Counted from the first letter of the stretch, positions 7,728-15,904 are shown. The stretch is DNA of 35,690 nt from Chitinophagaceae bacterium (GCA_024643655.1 JAHEMM010000019.1:1-35690); one strand, 5' to 3'. A program made the numbers and translations. The notes: generated by a model not told the origin, from the letters alone.

Positions 7728-8546
7728 ATGATGATTTACAAAACAAATGAACAAGTTGAGTTAATGAGGCAAAGTGCTTTGTTGGTCAGTAAGACACTTG
7801 CTGAAATTGCAAAAATTCTAAAGCCTGGAATCACTACGCTCTCTATAGATAAAATTATAGGTGAGTTTGTAAGAGATCATAATGCTATTCCTTCTTTTTT
7901 ACACTATAAAGGCTATCCCTTTAATTCTTGTATTTCTGTAAATGATGTAGTGGTTCATGGATTTCCAGGGCCTAAAGAATTAGTTGAAAGTGATATTATC
8001 TCTGTTGATATCGGGGTAATTTTAAATGGCTGGCATGGAGATCATGCTTATACATTTGCAATTGGTGATCCTGGCGAAGAAGTAATGCGATTAATAAAGA
8101 TTACAAAAGAGTCTCTATATAAAGGGATTGAAAATGCAGTTGTGGGTAAAAGAGTAGGAGATATTGCCTTTGCAATTCAGGAACACACAGAAAAGAAAAA
8201 TGGTTATGGAGTTGTAAGGGAATTGGTCGGTCATGGCTTAGGTAGAAGCCTGCATGAAGATCCTCAGGTTCCAAATTATGGGAAAAAAGGTAGTGGCCCA
8301 AAGTTGAAGGAAGGATTGGTATTAGCCATTGAACCAATGATTAATCTTGGTAAAAAGGATGTTTATACAGAAGACGATGGATGGACAGTAAGAACTTCTG
8401 ATGGAAAACCTTCTGTTCATTTTGAGCATGATGTGTGTGTAAGAAAAGGAAAAGCAGATATACTTTCTGATTATAGTACAATTGAAAAAGAAGAAGCTGC
8501 AAATCCGAATTTATTTACTAAACAAATTGAATTACCCCTCAGTTGA
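7728..8546 (+). CDS. map: Type I methionine aminopeptidase
   Basis: Map removes the initiator methionine from nascent proteins, using two metal ions. The metal ligands are visible in order: the Asp pair in SVDIGVILNGWHGDHAYTF, His in GHGLGRSLHEDP, Glu in LAIEPMINLG and the last Glu in HFEHDVCV. I start at ATG 7728 (272 residues; ATG 7731 is equally possible), because an upstream TTG would only add residues foreign to the family and lies closer to the terminator. Its UGA stop lies inside the hairpin of the next terminator. Elsewhere map is usually followed by infA and rpmJ, which are missing here. Confidence 0.96.
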   Translation: MMIYKTNEQVELMRQSALLVSKTLAEIAKILKPGITTLSIDKIIGEFVRDHNAIPSFLHYKGYPFNSCISVNDVVVHGFPGPKELVESDIISVDIGVILNGWHGDHAYTFAIGDPGEEVMRLIKITKESLYKGIENAVVGKRVGDIAFAIQEHTEKKNGYGVVRELVGHGLGRSLHEDPQVPNYGKKGSGPKLKEGLVLAIEPMINLGKKDVYTEDDGWTVRTSDGKPSVHFEHDVCVRKGKADILSDYSTIEKEEAANPNLFTKQIELPLS

Positions 8547-8559
8547 GGGGTTTATTTTT
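8534..8559 (+). terminator. Intrinsic terminator overlapping the map stop codon
   Basis: ACCCCTC (8534-8540) pairs with GAGGGGT (8545-8551) around an AGTT loop, followed by TTATTTTT. The map stop codon TGA (8544-8546) is inside the hairpin. It ends the ribosomal protein transcription unit and lies only a few bases before the next start codon. Confidence 0.8.
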
Positions 8560-8564
8560 GTTAA

Positions 8565-9821
8565 ATGCCAAACAAGAAAAAACTAATCGTTATTGGTGGT
8601 GGGGCTGCGGGTTTTTTTTGTGCAGTAAATGCTGCAAAATTAAATCCAGCATTGGAAGTATTGATTTTAGAAAAGACGAATAAACTACTTTCTAAAGTAA
8701 GCATAAGTGGTGGTGGACGTTGTAATGTTACGCATGCTTGTTTTGATATTTTGGACATGAGTAAGAAATATCCAAGAGGGGGGAATTTTGTAAAGAAAAT
8801 GTTTCATCATTTTTTTACTACAGATACAATCAGTTGGTTTGAAGAAAGAGGAGTGAAGTTGAAAACTGAAAATGATGGAAGAATGTTTCCTGTTACTGAT
8901 TCATCACAAACAATAATTAATTGCCTTCTTGATGAAGCTCAGCTATACGGAGTGAAAATTTCGATGAAGACTGAAGTGAAAACTATTGTGAAGGAGGATA
9001 ACCGGTTTAAATTAGAATTATTAAATAGCGAAACACATTCTGCTGATTATATTTGTATTGCCAGTGGTGGTTATCCAAAATCTTCTATGTTTGAATGGCT
9101 TACAAAGTTGGGACATACAATTGAAGAGCCAGTCCCTTCTTTATTTACTTTTAACCTGCCTGCCGGACAGGCAGGTATGCCTAAACATCCCATTACGAAG
9201 CTGATGGGAATAAGTGTGCCAAATGTTACAGTGAAAATTAGCGGTACAAAACTTGTACAATCTGGACCAATTTTAATTACACATTGGGGATTGAGTGGTC
9301 CTGTTATATTAAAACTAAGTGCATGGGGTGCAAGAGAGCTGGCTATGAAGAATTATGATTTTACTATAATAATTAATTGGTTAACTAATTACAACGAACA
9401 ACAATTGGCTCAAAAGTTTCAAACAATCAGGTTTGAGTTGGCATCACAAAAAATAACAAATAGGAATTGTTTTGGATTGCCACAAAGGTTATGGGATTTA
9501 ATGCTGGAATCTTCAGGCATAAAATCCGAATTAAGATGGGCAGATCTTCCTGCAAAAGAGCAGAACAAGTTAATAAAAAATTTATGTGCAGCAGAGTTTC
9601 ATGTGAAGGGCAAAACAACATTTAAAGAGGAATTTGTGACTGCCGGGGGAATTAAACTCATTGAAATTGATCATAACACTATGATGAGTAAAATAGTTTC
9701 AAATATTTTCTTCGCCGGTGAAGTTCTTAATGTAGATGGGGTAACTGGCGGATTTAATTTTCAACATGCCTGGACGAGTGGATTTGTATCTGCAAAACAT
9801 ATTGCTGCTATTTCAGGATAA
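8565..9821 (+). CDS. FAD-dependent oxidoreductase, HI0933/YhiN/BaiN family
   Basis: This 418-residue flavoprotein has an N-terminal dinucleotide-binding fold (KKLIVIGGGAAGFFCAVNAA with the Glu of LILEKTNKLLSK), the family motif VSISGGGRCNVTHAC near residue 50, a central IASGGYPKSS, and the C-terminal FAD signature FAGEVLNVDGVTGGFNFQHAWTSG. Some relatives reduce bile acid intermediates (BaiN) but the native substrate of most members is unknown, so I give no symbol. At residues 198-205 the peptide LPAGQAGM is encoded by a 23-base perfect palindrome lying in frame between PSLFTFN and HPITKLMGISVP, where the family normally has a short loop. Codon use is otherwise uniform. It is convergent with the next gene, with 2 bases between them. 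Confidence 0.9.
   Translation: MPNKKKLIVIGGGAAGFFCAVNAAKLNPALEVLILEKTNKLLSKVSISGGGRCNVTHACFDILDMSKKYPRGGNFVKKMFHHFFTTDTISWFEERGVKLKTENDGRMFPVTDSSQTIINCLLDEAQLYGVKISMKTEVKTIVKEDNRFKLELLNSETHSADYICIASGGYPKSSMFEWLTKLGHTIEEPVPSLFTFNLPAGQAGMPKHPITKLMGISVPNVTVKISGTKLVQSGPILITHWGLSGPVILKLSAWGARELAMKNYDFTIIINWLTNYNEQQLAQKFQTIRFELASQKITNRNCFGLPQRLWDLMLESSGIKSELRWADLPAKEQNKLIKNLCAAEFHVKGKTTFKEEFVTAGGIKLIEIDHNTMMSKIVSNIFFAGEVLNVDGVTGGFNFQHAWTSGFVSAKHIAAISG
9154..9176. repeat. Perfect palindrome inside a coding region
   Basis: ACCTGCCTG (9154-9162) and CAGGCAGGT (9168-9176) are exact inverted arms around CCGGA. The element is read in frame as part of LPAGQAG in the flavoprotein gene. A related, degenerate copy lies at 693-716. 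Short REP-like palindromes that translate as PAGQAG-like peptides fit the look of a mobile intergenic repeat that landed in a tolerant loop (inference). Confidence 0.7.
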
Positions 9822-9823
9822 GC

Positions 9824-10786
9824 TTATTTGTCTAACTGGCCTTTCAATTGAACAAATGACCAGGCAGTAAATGGCCAGATCAGTAAAATAGAAATCACCC
9901 ACCATTTTGAAATAATCATCCAACTTATTATCAATAGTAATAGAAGATAAATTGGATAAATTAACATAAGAATGCCAGCCATTACAGAGTCGAAATGATC
10001 GTTATCAGCAGTCCTTTTCCAAATATATTTTTTAATAGGTACATATAAAGGGTAATGAAATATATACCCGAGAATAGCAGGAAAAGCAAGAAATATTTTT
10101 TTTACTAAAGGTGTATACAATGATAAAATTTTTTGTTGCTTTTTCTTGTCTTCTTTCGGAATTTCAAATACGAGATTTTCTAATTGTAATTGTAGAAGAT
10201 TATTAAAAGACTGATGTTTTTGGCCATCCGATGTATTGAGATTAATATTTTCTTTTAGGATTGGTTCGCCAAAATTGATGAACATGTTTTTCCCAAATCT
10301 TGAAAAGGAACTATAGTTAAGGCCTACAGGAATTACTGTTAATGGAATATTTTCTTCCCATGCTTTAATTGCTAATCTTGCAGTACCTTTTTTTAAGGGG
10401 CGCAAATGCCATTCATTGATACATTTCCCTTCACTAAAAATGGTGATAATGCCTTTTTGTTTGAGTATTTCAATGCAAGCTTCAAAGGTTTTATAGTTTT
10501 CAGAAAGGTTTTCTACTCCTTCACTCGGTCTGTATACAGGCAATATTTTTAATGCATTTAAAATATTAATAAAAGGGGTTTTAAAAGCATCACCTCTTGC
10601 CAATGACCAAACATTCTCTTTGAATATTGTATCAATTATTATTGAATCTAAAAATGAATTTGGATGATTACATGCTAAAAGAATTGGACCTTTTACTTTT
10701 ATTATATCAGGTTTGTTAATAACAATTTTTCTGCAGAAAAAAGGGAGGGCTAGCCGGGCTATTCTCTTAAGTATAAAATATAGCAA
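9824..10786 (-). CDS. PlsC-type lysophospholipid/glycerol acyltransferase
   Basis: Acyltransferase of the PF01553 type, probably acting in phospholipid synthesis at the inner membrane. The catalytic motif appears as NHPNSFLD near residue 40 (His and Asp are five residues apart, not four as in the E. coli motif). The substrate motif is FSEGKCINEWHLRPLKKGTARLA, and IPVGLNYSSF follows as block IV. The C-terminal 90 residues contain hydrophobic segments (IYPIYLLLLLIISWMIISKW), so it is likely membrane-anchored. No in-frame ATG exists upstream. The TTG at 10786 gives the family-like start MLYFILKRIARLA. It is divergent from rpsA, with a 201-base gap between them. Confidence 0.85.
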   Translation of the reverse strand: MLYFILKRIARLALPFFCRKIVINKPDIIKVKGPILLACNHPNSFLDSIIIDTIFKENVWSLARGDAFKTPFINILNALKILPVYRPSEGVENLSENYKTFEACIEILKQKGIITIFSEGKCINEWHLRPLKKGTARLAIKAWEENIPLTVIPVGLNYSSFSRFGKNMFINFGEPILKENINLNTSDGQKHQSFNNLLQLQLENLVFEIPKEDKKKQQKILSLYTPLVKKIFLAFPAILGYIFHYPLYVPIKKYIWKRTADNDHFDSVMAGILMLIYPIYLLLLLIISWMIISKWWVISILLIWPFTAWSFVQLKGQLDK

Positions 10787-10917
10787 GCAGTGTGTTTTTT
10801 GTGAATATATGAATAATAACCAGTTTATAGCGAACAGAACCTTAAATGGAGTGTCACAAAGAACGCTAAATCAAGGCATTACACGAGGGTGTAAAATGCA
10901 AAATTCTCCTTTATACA

Positions 10918-10951
10918 TTGAAGGAAAAACCGGTCTCTTTCTTTATCTTTG
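10918..10951 (+). promoter_or_regulatory. Putative Bacteroidota-type promoter of rpsA
   Basis: TATCTTTG (10944-10951) matches the TAnnTTTG -7 box exactly. A TTG at 10918-10920, 23 bases upstream, can serve as the -33 element. The start codon of rpsA follows 36 bases after the -7 box, leaving room for a short structured leader. Confidence 0.6.
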
Positions 10952-10955
10952 CAAC

Positions 10956-10977
10956 CCCGAAAATAAAACCCTTCGGG
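10956..10977 (+). promoter_or_regulatory. Hairpin in the rpsA leader
   Basis: CCCGAA (10956-10961) pairs with TTCGGG (10972-10977) around a 10-base A-rich loop, 10 bases before the rpsA ATG. In E. coli, S1 represses its own mRNA through a structured leader. A similar role here is an inference from position only. Confidence 0.4.
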
Positions 10978-10987
10978 AATAAAAAAC

Positions 10988-12955
10988 ATGTTTGAAAACA
11001 AGAATTTAAAAAACCTAAACGCTGATGCAGAGGAGAGTGCTGCTGCTGAAAATGCAGCTGATTCTACAGCGACAACAAATGTACCTGATGCACAAACTGA
11101 AACTGCAGTTGAAGAAGTAGCTGTAGCTGCTAAATATGCTGTTGAAACTGCGCATGATGATTTTGACTGGAATGTTGACAAACGTAATGTTACTTCTTAC
11201 TCTGAAGAAGAGAAAGAAAAGTATCATACAGTTTATGACAATACTTTCAAGCAATTGAATGATGGTGAATTATTGAATGGTACTGTGGTTGGTTTAACAA
11301 AAACCGACGTAGTATTAAATATCGGATTTAAAAGTGATGGTTTAATCTCTTTAAACGAATTCCGTGATCTTCCAACTCTTGCAATTGGCGATGAGGTTGA
11401 AGTAATGATCGTTGAAAAAGAAGACAGAGATGGACATTTGAATTTAAGTCGTCGTCAGGCTCGTATTACAAGAGCTTGGGAACGCATTATGGAAGTTCAT
11501 AAGACTGGTGAGGTTATCACTGGTACCGTTACGTCTAAAACTAAAGGTGGTTTGATCGTTGACGTATTTGGAATGGAAACATTTTTACCAGGTTCTCAGA
11601 TTGATGTGAAACCTGTTACAGATTACGATCAGTTTGTAGGAAAGACAATGGAATTTAAAGTAGTTAAGATTAATGAGACTATTAAAAATGCTGTTGTATC
11701 ACACAAAGCACTTATCGAAAGCGATATCGAAGCACAGCGTACGGAAATCATGAGTAAGTTGGAGAAAGGACAAGTATTGGAAGGTACAGTGAAAAATATC
11801 ACTGACTTTGGTGCTTTCATGGATCTTGGTGGCTTGGATGGTCTGTTATATATAACTGATATTTCCTGGGGTCGTATTTCTCATCCTACAGAAGTACTTA
11901 AACTTGATCAAAAGATTAATGTAGTTGTACTTGATTTTGATGATGAGAAAAAACGTATCAGCCTTGGCTTAAAGCAATTAACTCCGCATCCATGGGATGT
12001 TCTTGAGGAAAATATTGTTGAGGGTAATGTTGTAAAAGGTAAAGTAGTCAACATCGAAGACTATGGTGCATTCTTAGAAATTCAGCCAGGTGTTGAAGGT
12101 CTTGTCCACGTTTCTGAAATTACATGGGCTAACACACCGATTAATGCTAAAGAATTCTTTAAGCTGGGTGATGAGCATGAAGCGAAAGTGGTAACACTTG
12201 ATAAGGAAAGTAGAAAAATGAGTTTGTCCATCAAACAACTTTCTGAAGATCCTTGGAATGATATTGAAACAAGATTTGCTGAAAATAGCAAGCATCCTGG
12301 GTTGGTGAAAAATATTACAAACTACGGTGTATTTGTTGAATTATCTGCTGGTATTGGTGGTATGATTCATATCAGTGATCTTAGCTGGTTAAAGCGTTTT
12401 AATCATCCAAGTGAGTATACTAAAGTTGGCGAAACAATTGATGTTGTGATATTGGGAATAGATAAAGAGAATAGAAAATTGCAATTAGGGCATAAGCAAT
12501 TAGAAGAAGACCCTTGGAATACATTGGCAGATACTTTTGCAATCGGAAGTTTGCATGAGGGAACTGTAAGTCGTCGTGATGATAAAGGCGCTACAATTCA
12601 ATTACCTTATGGATTAGAAGGGTTTGCTCCAAATCGTCATCTTGCAAAAGAAGATGGAAAGAGTATAGCAGCAGAAGAAACAGCACAATTTATGGTTATT
12701 GAATTTGACCGTAACGAAAAACGTATCGTTGTATCTCATACTAGAATTTGGGAACAAGGTCAGATTGAAGTAGCAGAAACTGCTAAAAAAGAAGCAAGAG
12801 CAGAGGCTGACAATACCAGAAAAGCTGTGAAAAGTGTTCAGAGTAAAGTTGAAAAAGCAACGCTTGGAGATTTAGGTGTTTTAGCAGATCTAAAGAAGAA
12901 AATGGATAGCGGTGATACAGGTGATACAACAGCGGATGAAGCTAAACCTGAATAA
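10988..12955 (+). CDS. rpsA: 30S ribosomal protein S1
   Basis: A 655-residue S1 with six S1 (OB-fold) domains: about residues 93-160, 177-245, 262-330 (VLEGTVKNITDFGAFMDLGG), 347-420 (VVKGKVVNIEDYGAFLEI), 434-505 (VKNITNYGVFVELSAGIGG) and 519-590. It is longer than E. coli S1 (557) because of an acidic, Ala-rich N-terminal region of about 90 residues and a charged C-terminal tail. S1 feeds mRNA to the 30S subunit, which matters in a group with few Shine-Dalgarno sites. Most neighbours here also lack clear Shine-Dalgarno sequences. It is a single-gene unit with its own promoter and a strong terminator. Confidence 0.96.
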   Translation: MFENKNLKNLNADAEESAAAENAADSTATTNVPDAQTETAVEEVAVAAKYAVETAHDDFDWNVDKRNVTSYSEEEKEKYHTVYDNTFKQLNDGELLNGTVVGLTKTDVVLNIGFKSDGLISLNEFRDLPTLAIGDEVEVMIVEKEDRDGHLNLSRRQARITRAWERIMEVHKTGEVITGTVTSKTKGGLIVDVFGMETFLPGSQIDVKPVTDYDQFVGKTMEFKVVKINETIKNAVVSHKALIESDIEAQRTEIMSKLEKGQVLEGTVKNITDFGAFMDLGGLDGLLYITDISWGRISHPTEVLKLDQKINVVVLDFDDEKKRISLGLKQLTPHPWDVLEENIVEGNVVKGKVVNIEDYGAFLEIQPGVEGLVHVSEITWANTPINAKEFFKLGDEHEAKVVTLDKESRKMSLSIKQLSEDPWNDIETRFAENSKHPGLVKNITNYGVFVELSAGIGGMIHISDLSWLKRFNHPSEYTKVGETIDVVILGIDKENRKLQLGHKQLEEDPWNTLADTFAIGSLHEGTVSRRDDKGATIQLPYGLEGFAPNRHLAKEDGKSIAAEETAQFMVIEFDRNEKRIVVSHTRIWEQGQIEVAETAKKEARAEADNTRKAVKSVQSKVEKATLGDLGVLADLKKKMDSGDTGDTTADEAKPE

Positions 12956-12977
12956 GCTAATATTATTCAATAGTGAA

Positions 12978-13010
12978 ATAGCCCTTCTTTATGAAGGGCT
13001 ATTTTTTTAT
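12978..13010 (+). terminator. Intrinsic terminator after rpsA
   Basis: ATAGCCCTTC (12978-12987) pairs perfectly with GAAGGGCTAT (12993-13002) around TTTAT, followed by a run of T. Confidence 0.9.
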
Positions 13011-13084
13011 TTATAACTTATTATATTGCTATTATCTTAGCATTTAAGAATTTGAATGATTTTAGTATTTTAAGTAAATAAAAT

Positions 13085-13849
13085 ATGGGGCAATTATCAG
13101 AAAGGATTAAAAATTTTCATCCATTAAGAAAAGTAGTTTACTTTTTTGTAGGCTTATTTTCTTACCCTGGACTTGCTATAATTAATAAATTAAAAATTTC
13201 TGGTACGGAGCATTTCAAGAACTTGCCAAGACAAAAAGTTTTATTTGTAAGTAATCATCAAACCTATTTTGCAGATGTAATTACATTCTTACATATTTTC
13301 TGTGCTGTAAAATGGGGTAAGAAAAACAGATTGGGTATCCCTTATTATTTATTGAATCCTTTTACAAGGGTAAATTATGTTGCAGCAGAAGCTACAATGA
13401 AAGGAAGCTTTATTAGTCGGTTGTTTTTATTAGCTGGTGGCATTACTGTAAAAAGAACCTGGAATAAGGAATCTAAAGAAGTGAGGAAAGGATTAGATGT
13501 ATCAGATACAAGAAAAATTCACAGGGCATTAGAAAAAAATTGGGTCATTACATTTCCGCAAGGTACCACCAAACCATTTGCGCCAGGTAGAAAAGGAACA
13601 GCATTATTAATAAAACAAGTTAAGCCAGTTGTAATACCTGTAGTGATAAATGGATTTTGGAGAGCTTTTAATAAAAAAGGGCTGAAATTTAAAAAGAAAG
13701 GAACACTTCTCTCTGTAACTTTTAAGGCTCCTTTGGAAATCAATTATGAAGATTCAACTGATACTATACTTGCCCAGGTAATGGATGCAATAGAACAAAG
13801 CAAAGATTTTATGATGAAAGGGAAGCATCATTGGCAAACTGCAGAATAG
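13085..13849 (+). CDS. 1-acyl-sn-glycerol-3-phosphate acyltransferase-like protein
   Basis: A 254-residue PlsC-family protein. Motif I is SNHQTYFADV near residue 60 (again His and Asp five apart), motif III is FPQGTTKPFAPGRKGTALLI, and block IV is PVVIPVVINGFWRAF. The N-terminal segment VVYFFVGLFSYPGLAIINKL is a likely membrane anchor or amphipathic stretch. It would transfer an acyl chain to a lysophospholipid or a related acceptor; the exact substrate cannot be told from sequence. It differs clearly from the other acyltransferase, at 9824-10786, so the two are not recent duplicates. It is convergent with the thioesterase gene, which also handles acyl-CoA. Confidence 0.85.
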   Translation: MGQLSERIKNFHPLRKVVYFFVGLFSYPGLAIINKLKISGTEHFKNLPRQKVLFVSNHQTYFADVITFLHIFCAVKWGKKNRLGIPYYLLNPFTRVNYVAAEATMKGSFISRLFLLAGGITVKRTWNKESKEVRKGLDVSDTRKIHRALEKNWVITFPQGTTKPFAPGRKGTALLIKQVKPVVIPVVINGFWRAFNKKGLKFKKKGTLLSVTFKAPLEINYEDSTDTILAQVMDAIEQSKDFMMKGKHHWQTAE

Positions 13850-13861
13850 TAAAATATATTA

Positions 13862-14374
13862 TTACTTAATAAATAAAGCTCTTAATTCAGCAGCATCATC
13901 AGGGTTCATCTTTCCGCCTAGTATTAACCTTAATTGTCTTCTACGTAATGCACCGTCAAACAGTTTTTTTTGATCTTCAGTTTCTACTTCCAATTGAGGA
14001 ACAGCTTTTGGTTTGCCATGAGGATCCAAAGCTACAAACGTATAATAAGCTTCGTTACTTTTATATTTGAATTGTTGCGTAAGATCTTCTCCCCAAACAC
14101 TCATATGTACTTCCATCGATGTGGTAAATGCCCGGGTCACTATTGCTTCAATATGTACAACATTTCCAAGTTTAATTGAATTTTCAAAAGAAATGTTATC
14201 AACAGATGCAGTTACGACAGGAGCATTACAATGCTTTTGAGCAGCCAATGCAGATGCAATATCCATCCAGTACATTAGTCTTCCACCCATTAAATTGCCA
14301 AATGTATTGGTGTCATTCGGTAACACCAACTCAGTCATGATGGTAATACTTTCAGAAGCTTTTTTACTGATCAT
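13862..14374 (-). CDS. Acyl-CoA thioesterase, hotdog fold
   Basis: A 170-residue single hotdog-domain protein of the YciA/BFIT-like group that hydrolyses acyl-CoA to free fatty acid and CoA in the cytoplasm. Signatures are ELVLPNDTNTFGNLMGGRLMYWMDIASALAA (the Asn/Gly-rich stretch and the catalytic-region Asp), VTASVDNISFENSIKLGNVV and the beta strand EAYYTFVALDPHGKPKAVP. A basic helix near the end (GALRRRQLRL) is common in these proteins. It starts at ATG 14374. It is 35 bases from the end of the photolyase-like gene upstream on the same strand, so the two may share a transcript. Confidence 0.88.
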   Translation of the reverse strand: MISKKASESITIMTELVLPNDTNTFGNLMGGRLMYWMDIASALAAQKHCNAPVVTASVDNISFENSIKLGNVVHIEAIVTRAFTTSMEVHMSVWGEDLTQQFKYKSNEAYYTFVALDPHGKPKAVPQLEVETEDQKKLFDGALRRRQLRLILGGKMNPDDAAELRALFIK

Positions 14375-14409
14375 TTTTTATTTTCAAAGATAAGCACAGA
14401 AGCATTGAA

Positions 14410-15534
14410 TTATGCTCTTTTCAATTGAGGATTATTGTTTAATTTATTTAATTGACGTAAACATTTTTTCCAATAACTGAAGAATGAATTATGTTGTCCT
14501 TCGATATCAGGAAATAGCCAATCTCTTTTATCTTTATTTCCAGGCAAATGTTTGAATGCTGGGTGCTCTTTGGAATAAATTACTTGAATGTCTTTTAAAA
14601 ATGGGATTTCATTTATTTCTCCAGTAAAGATTTGTATGTCTTTAATATTTTTTGATAAGCCTATAATAAAATCAATTACTTTATTAGAAACAGGATATTG
14701 TTTAAAATGCGATGGCTCTAAAATTAGTACACGGTTCGCCTTCATGTCGCTTCTCCAAAGAGGATCAAGATTATAGCTGTTGTAAATGAGTAGAGGAAGA
14801 GTACTGTCAATTTTAATATTTCTTCTATTAGGTAAATTAGTTGTTAAATGTATTGTTGCTGTCTCTTTGAGTGAATGAGGAATTTCTGAAGTGGTTAACT
14901 CTTCATAACTTTTATCAAGAAATGTGTTTTGTTGAGAACTGTTTGCATACTTATTAATATTTTCCTGATTGCAATAATATTGTTTAGAAGAAAAACTACC
15001 GGCTATCCATTGCCAGCTTAATGTGTTATTTGCAAGATCTCCATCTAGTAAATGGTAATACATCCATTCAGATGGAAGCTTCCAATATGATCTGGCTATA
15101 TTACTGATTATACTGGCAATATACATTCTTAAGTGATTGTGAATATAACCCTTACCAATCATTTCATTAATTGCCTGGTCTATTACATTTATTCCAGTTT
15201 TAGCCGCCAAAATATTTTGCGAAATTTTTCTGTTTTGTACACCGGAGTAATTTATTTTGATATCATCAAATATATAATCTTCATAATGCTGCCATGTTCT
15301 TTGATAATATTCACGCCATGCTAATTGTTGAATAAATTTTTCTGACTCATATATGGAATAACCTCTTGACAAAATACTATCCAATACCTGTTTGGTTGAA
15401 ATAACTCCTCGAGAAATATAAGGAGAAAGCTGTGAAACGGCTCCGTTGGTGTAATTTCTTGTTTGAGCATATTTACCAGGTTGAATTTTCTCAACCATAT
15501 CTAATATCGCTGGGTATGTTAAAGGGAAATCCAT
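14410..15534 (-). CDS. Photolyase/cryptochrome-like flavoprotein with FAD domain first
   Basis: The N-terminal half is a FAD-binding photolyase domain: SQLSPYISRG (residues 34-43), LAWREYYQRTW (71-81), HNHLRM (132-137), DGDLANN (164-170) and WQWIAG (174-179). The usual preceding alpha/beta domain is absent, since this domain begins near residue 25. The last 130 residues instead resemble the N-terminal alpha/beta domain of the PhrB-like protein at 16038-17528: RVLILEPSHFKQYP matches RTVYLVEEYLYFKQYS, and IPFLKDIQVIYSKEH matches IPFLKKQGVTDIYYTHT. So the domain order looks permuted. The canonical N-P-x-x-Q region after the WQW is replaced by SSKQYYCNQENINKYA. The protein could be a DNA repair enzyme or a light sensor; the family is sure, the function is not. 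Confidence 0.8.
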   Translation of the reverse strand: MDFPLTYPAILDMVEKIQPGKYAQTRNYTNGAVSQLSPYISRGVISTKQVLDSILSRGYSIYESEKFIQQLAWREYYQRTWQHYEDYIFDDIKINYSGVQNRKISQNILAAKTGINVIDQAINEMIGKGYIHNHLRMYIASIISNIARSYWKLPSEWMYYHLLDGDLANNTLSWQWIAGSFSSKQYYCNQENINKYANSSQQNTFLDKSYEELTTSEIPHSLKETATIHLTTNLPNRRNIKIDSTLPLLIYNSYNLDPLWRSDMKANRVLILEPSHFKQYPVSNKVIDFIIGLSKNIKDIQIFTGEINEIPFLKDIQVIYSKEHPAFKHLPGNKDKRDWLFPDIEGQHNSFFSYWKKCLRQLNKLNNNPQLKRA

Positions 15535-15622
15535 TGCTTTTATTTTTATAACAATTTCCTTTATTAATAGTTTTACATAGTTGAAATGCTTTTTTCTTTT
15601 GTTTTAAGTTTTATCATTAAAT

Positions 15623-15904
15623 ATGTTTAATCGTTTAACAGAATCGGAAATTGATCGTGTCATTGAAATGGGATGGGAAGACAGAACTCCTTTTGAAGCT
15701 ATTCTATATCAATTTGGATTGCAGGAAAAAGAGGTTATTCAATTAATGCAAAAGGAATTGAAGAAAAGCAGTTTCATTTTGTGGAGAAAGCGGATGGCTG
15801 GTAGGACCACTAAACACAAAATGCTTAGAAATGAAAAAGTAAAAAGATTCAAATGCAGCCGGCAAAGAGGTATTTCTAGCAATAAAATAAGTAAACGATT
15901 ATGA
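15623..15904 (+). CDS. TIGR03643 family protein
   Basis: A 93-residue basic protein. The pattern LTESEIDRVIEMGWEDRTPF, then AILYQFGLQEKEVIQLMQKEL, then SFILWRKRMAGRTTKHK fits the small uncharacterised family TIGR03643, which I know as a frequent neighbour of cryptochromes and photolyases. The first 50 residues look like a helix-turn-helix; the last 35 are strongly basic (MLRNEKVKRFKCSRQRG), suggesting nucleic acid contact (inference). It is transcribed away from the photolyase-like gene across an 88-base gap, and its stop codon overlaps the end of the opposite-strand DUF2256 gene by 6 bases. No biochemical role is known to me. Confidence 0.8.
   Translation: MFNRLTESEIDRVIEMGWEDRTPFEAILYQFGLQEKEVIQLMQKELKKSSFILWRKRMAGRTTKHKMLRNEKVKRFKCSRQRGISSNKISKRL

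Noticed and set aside
7719-7730. Upstream TTG start for map
   Set aside because: It lies closer to the secY terminator and adds residues not found in the family; ATG 7728 or 7731 fits better.
10879-11181. 100-residue reading frame on the minus strand over the rpsA start
   Set aside because: It is the antisense of the Ala-rich S1 N-terminus and has no family features; rpsA is certain.
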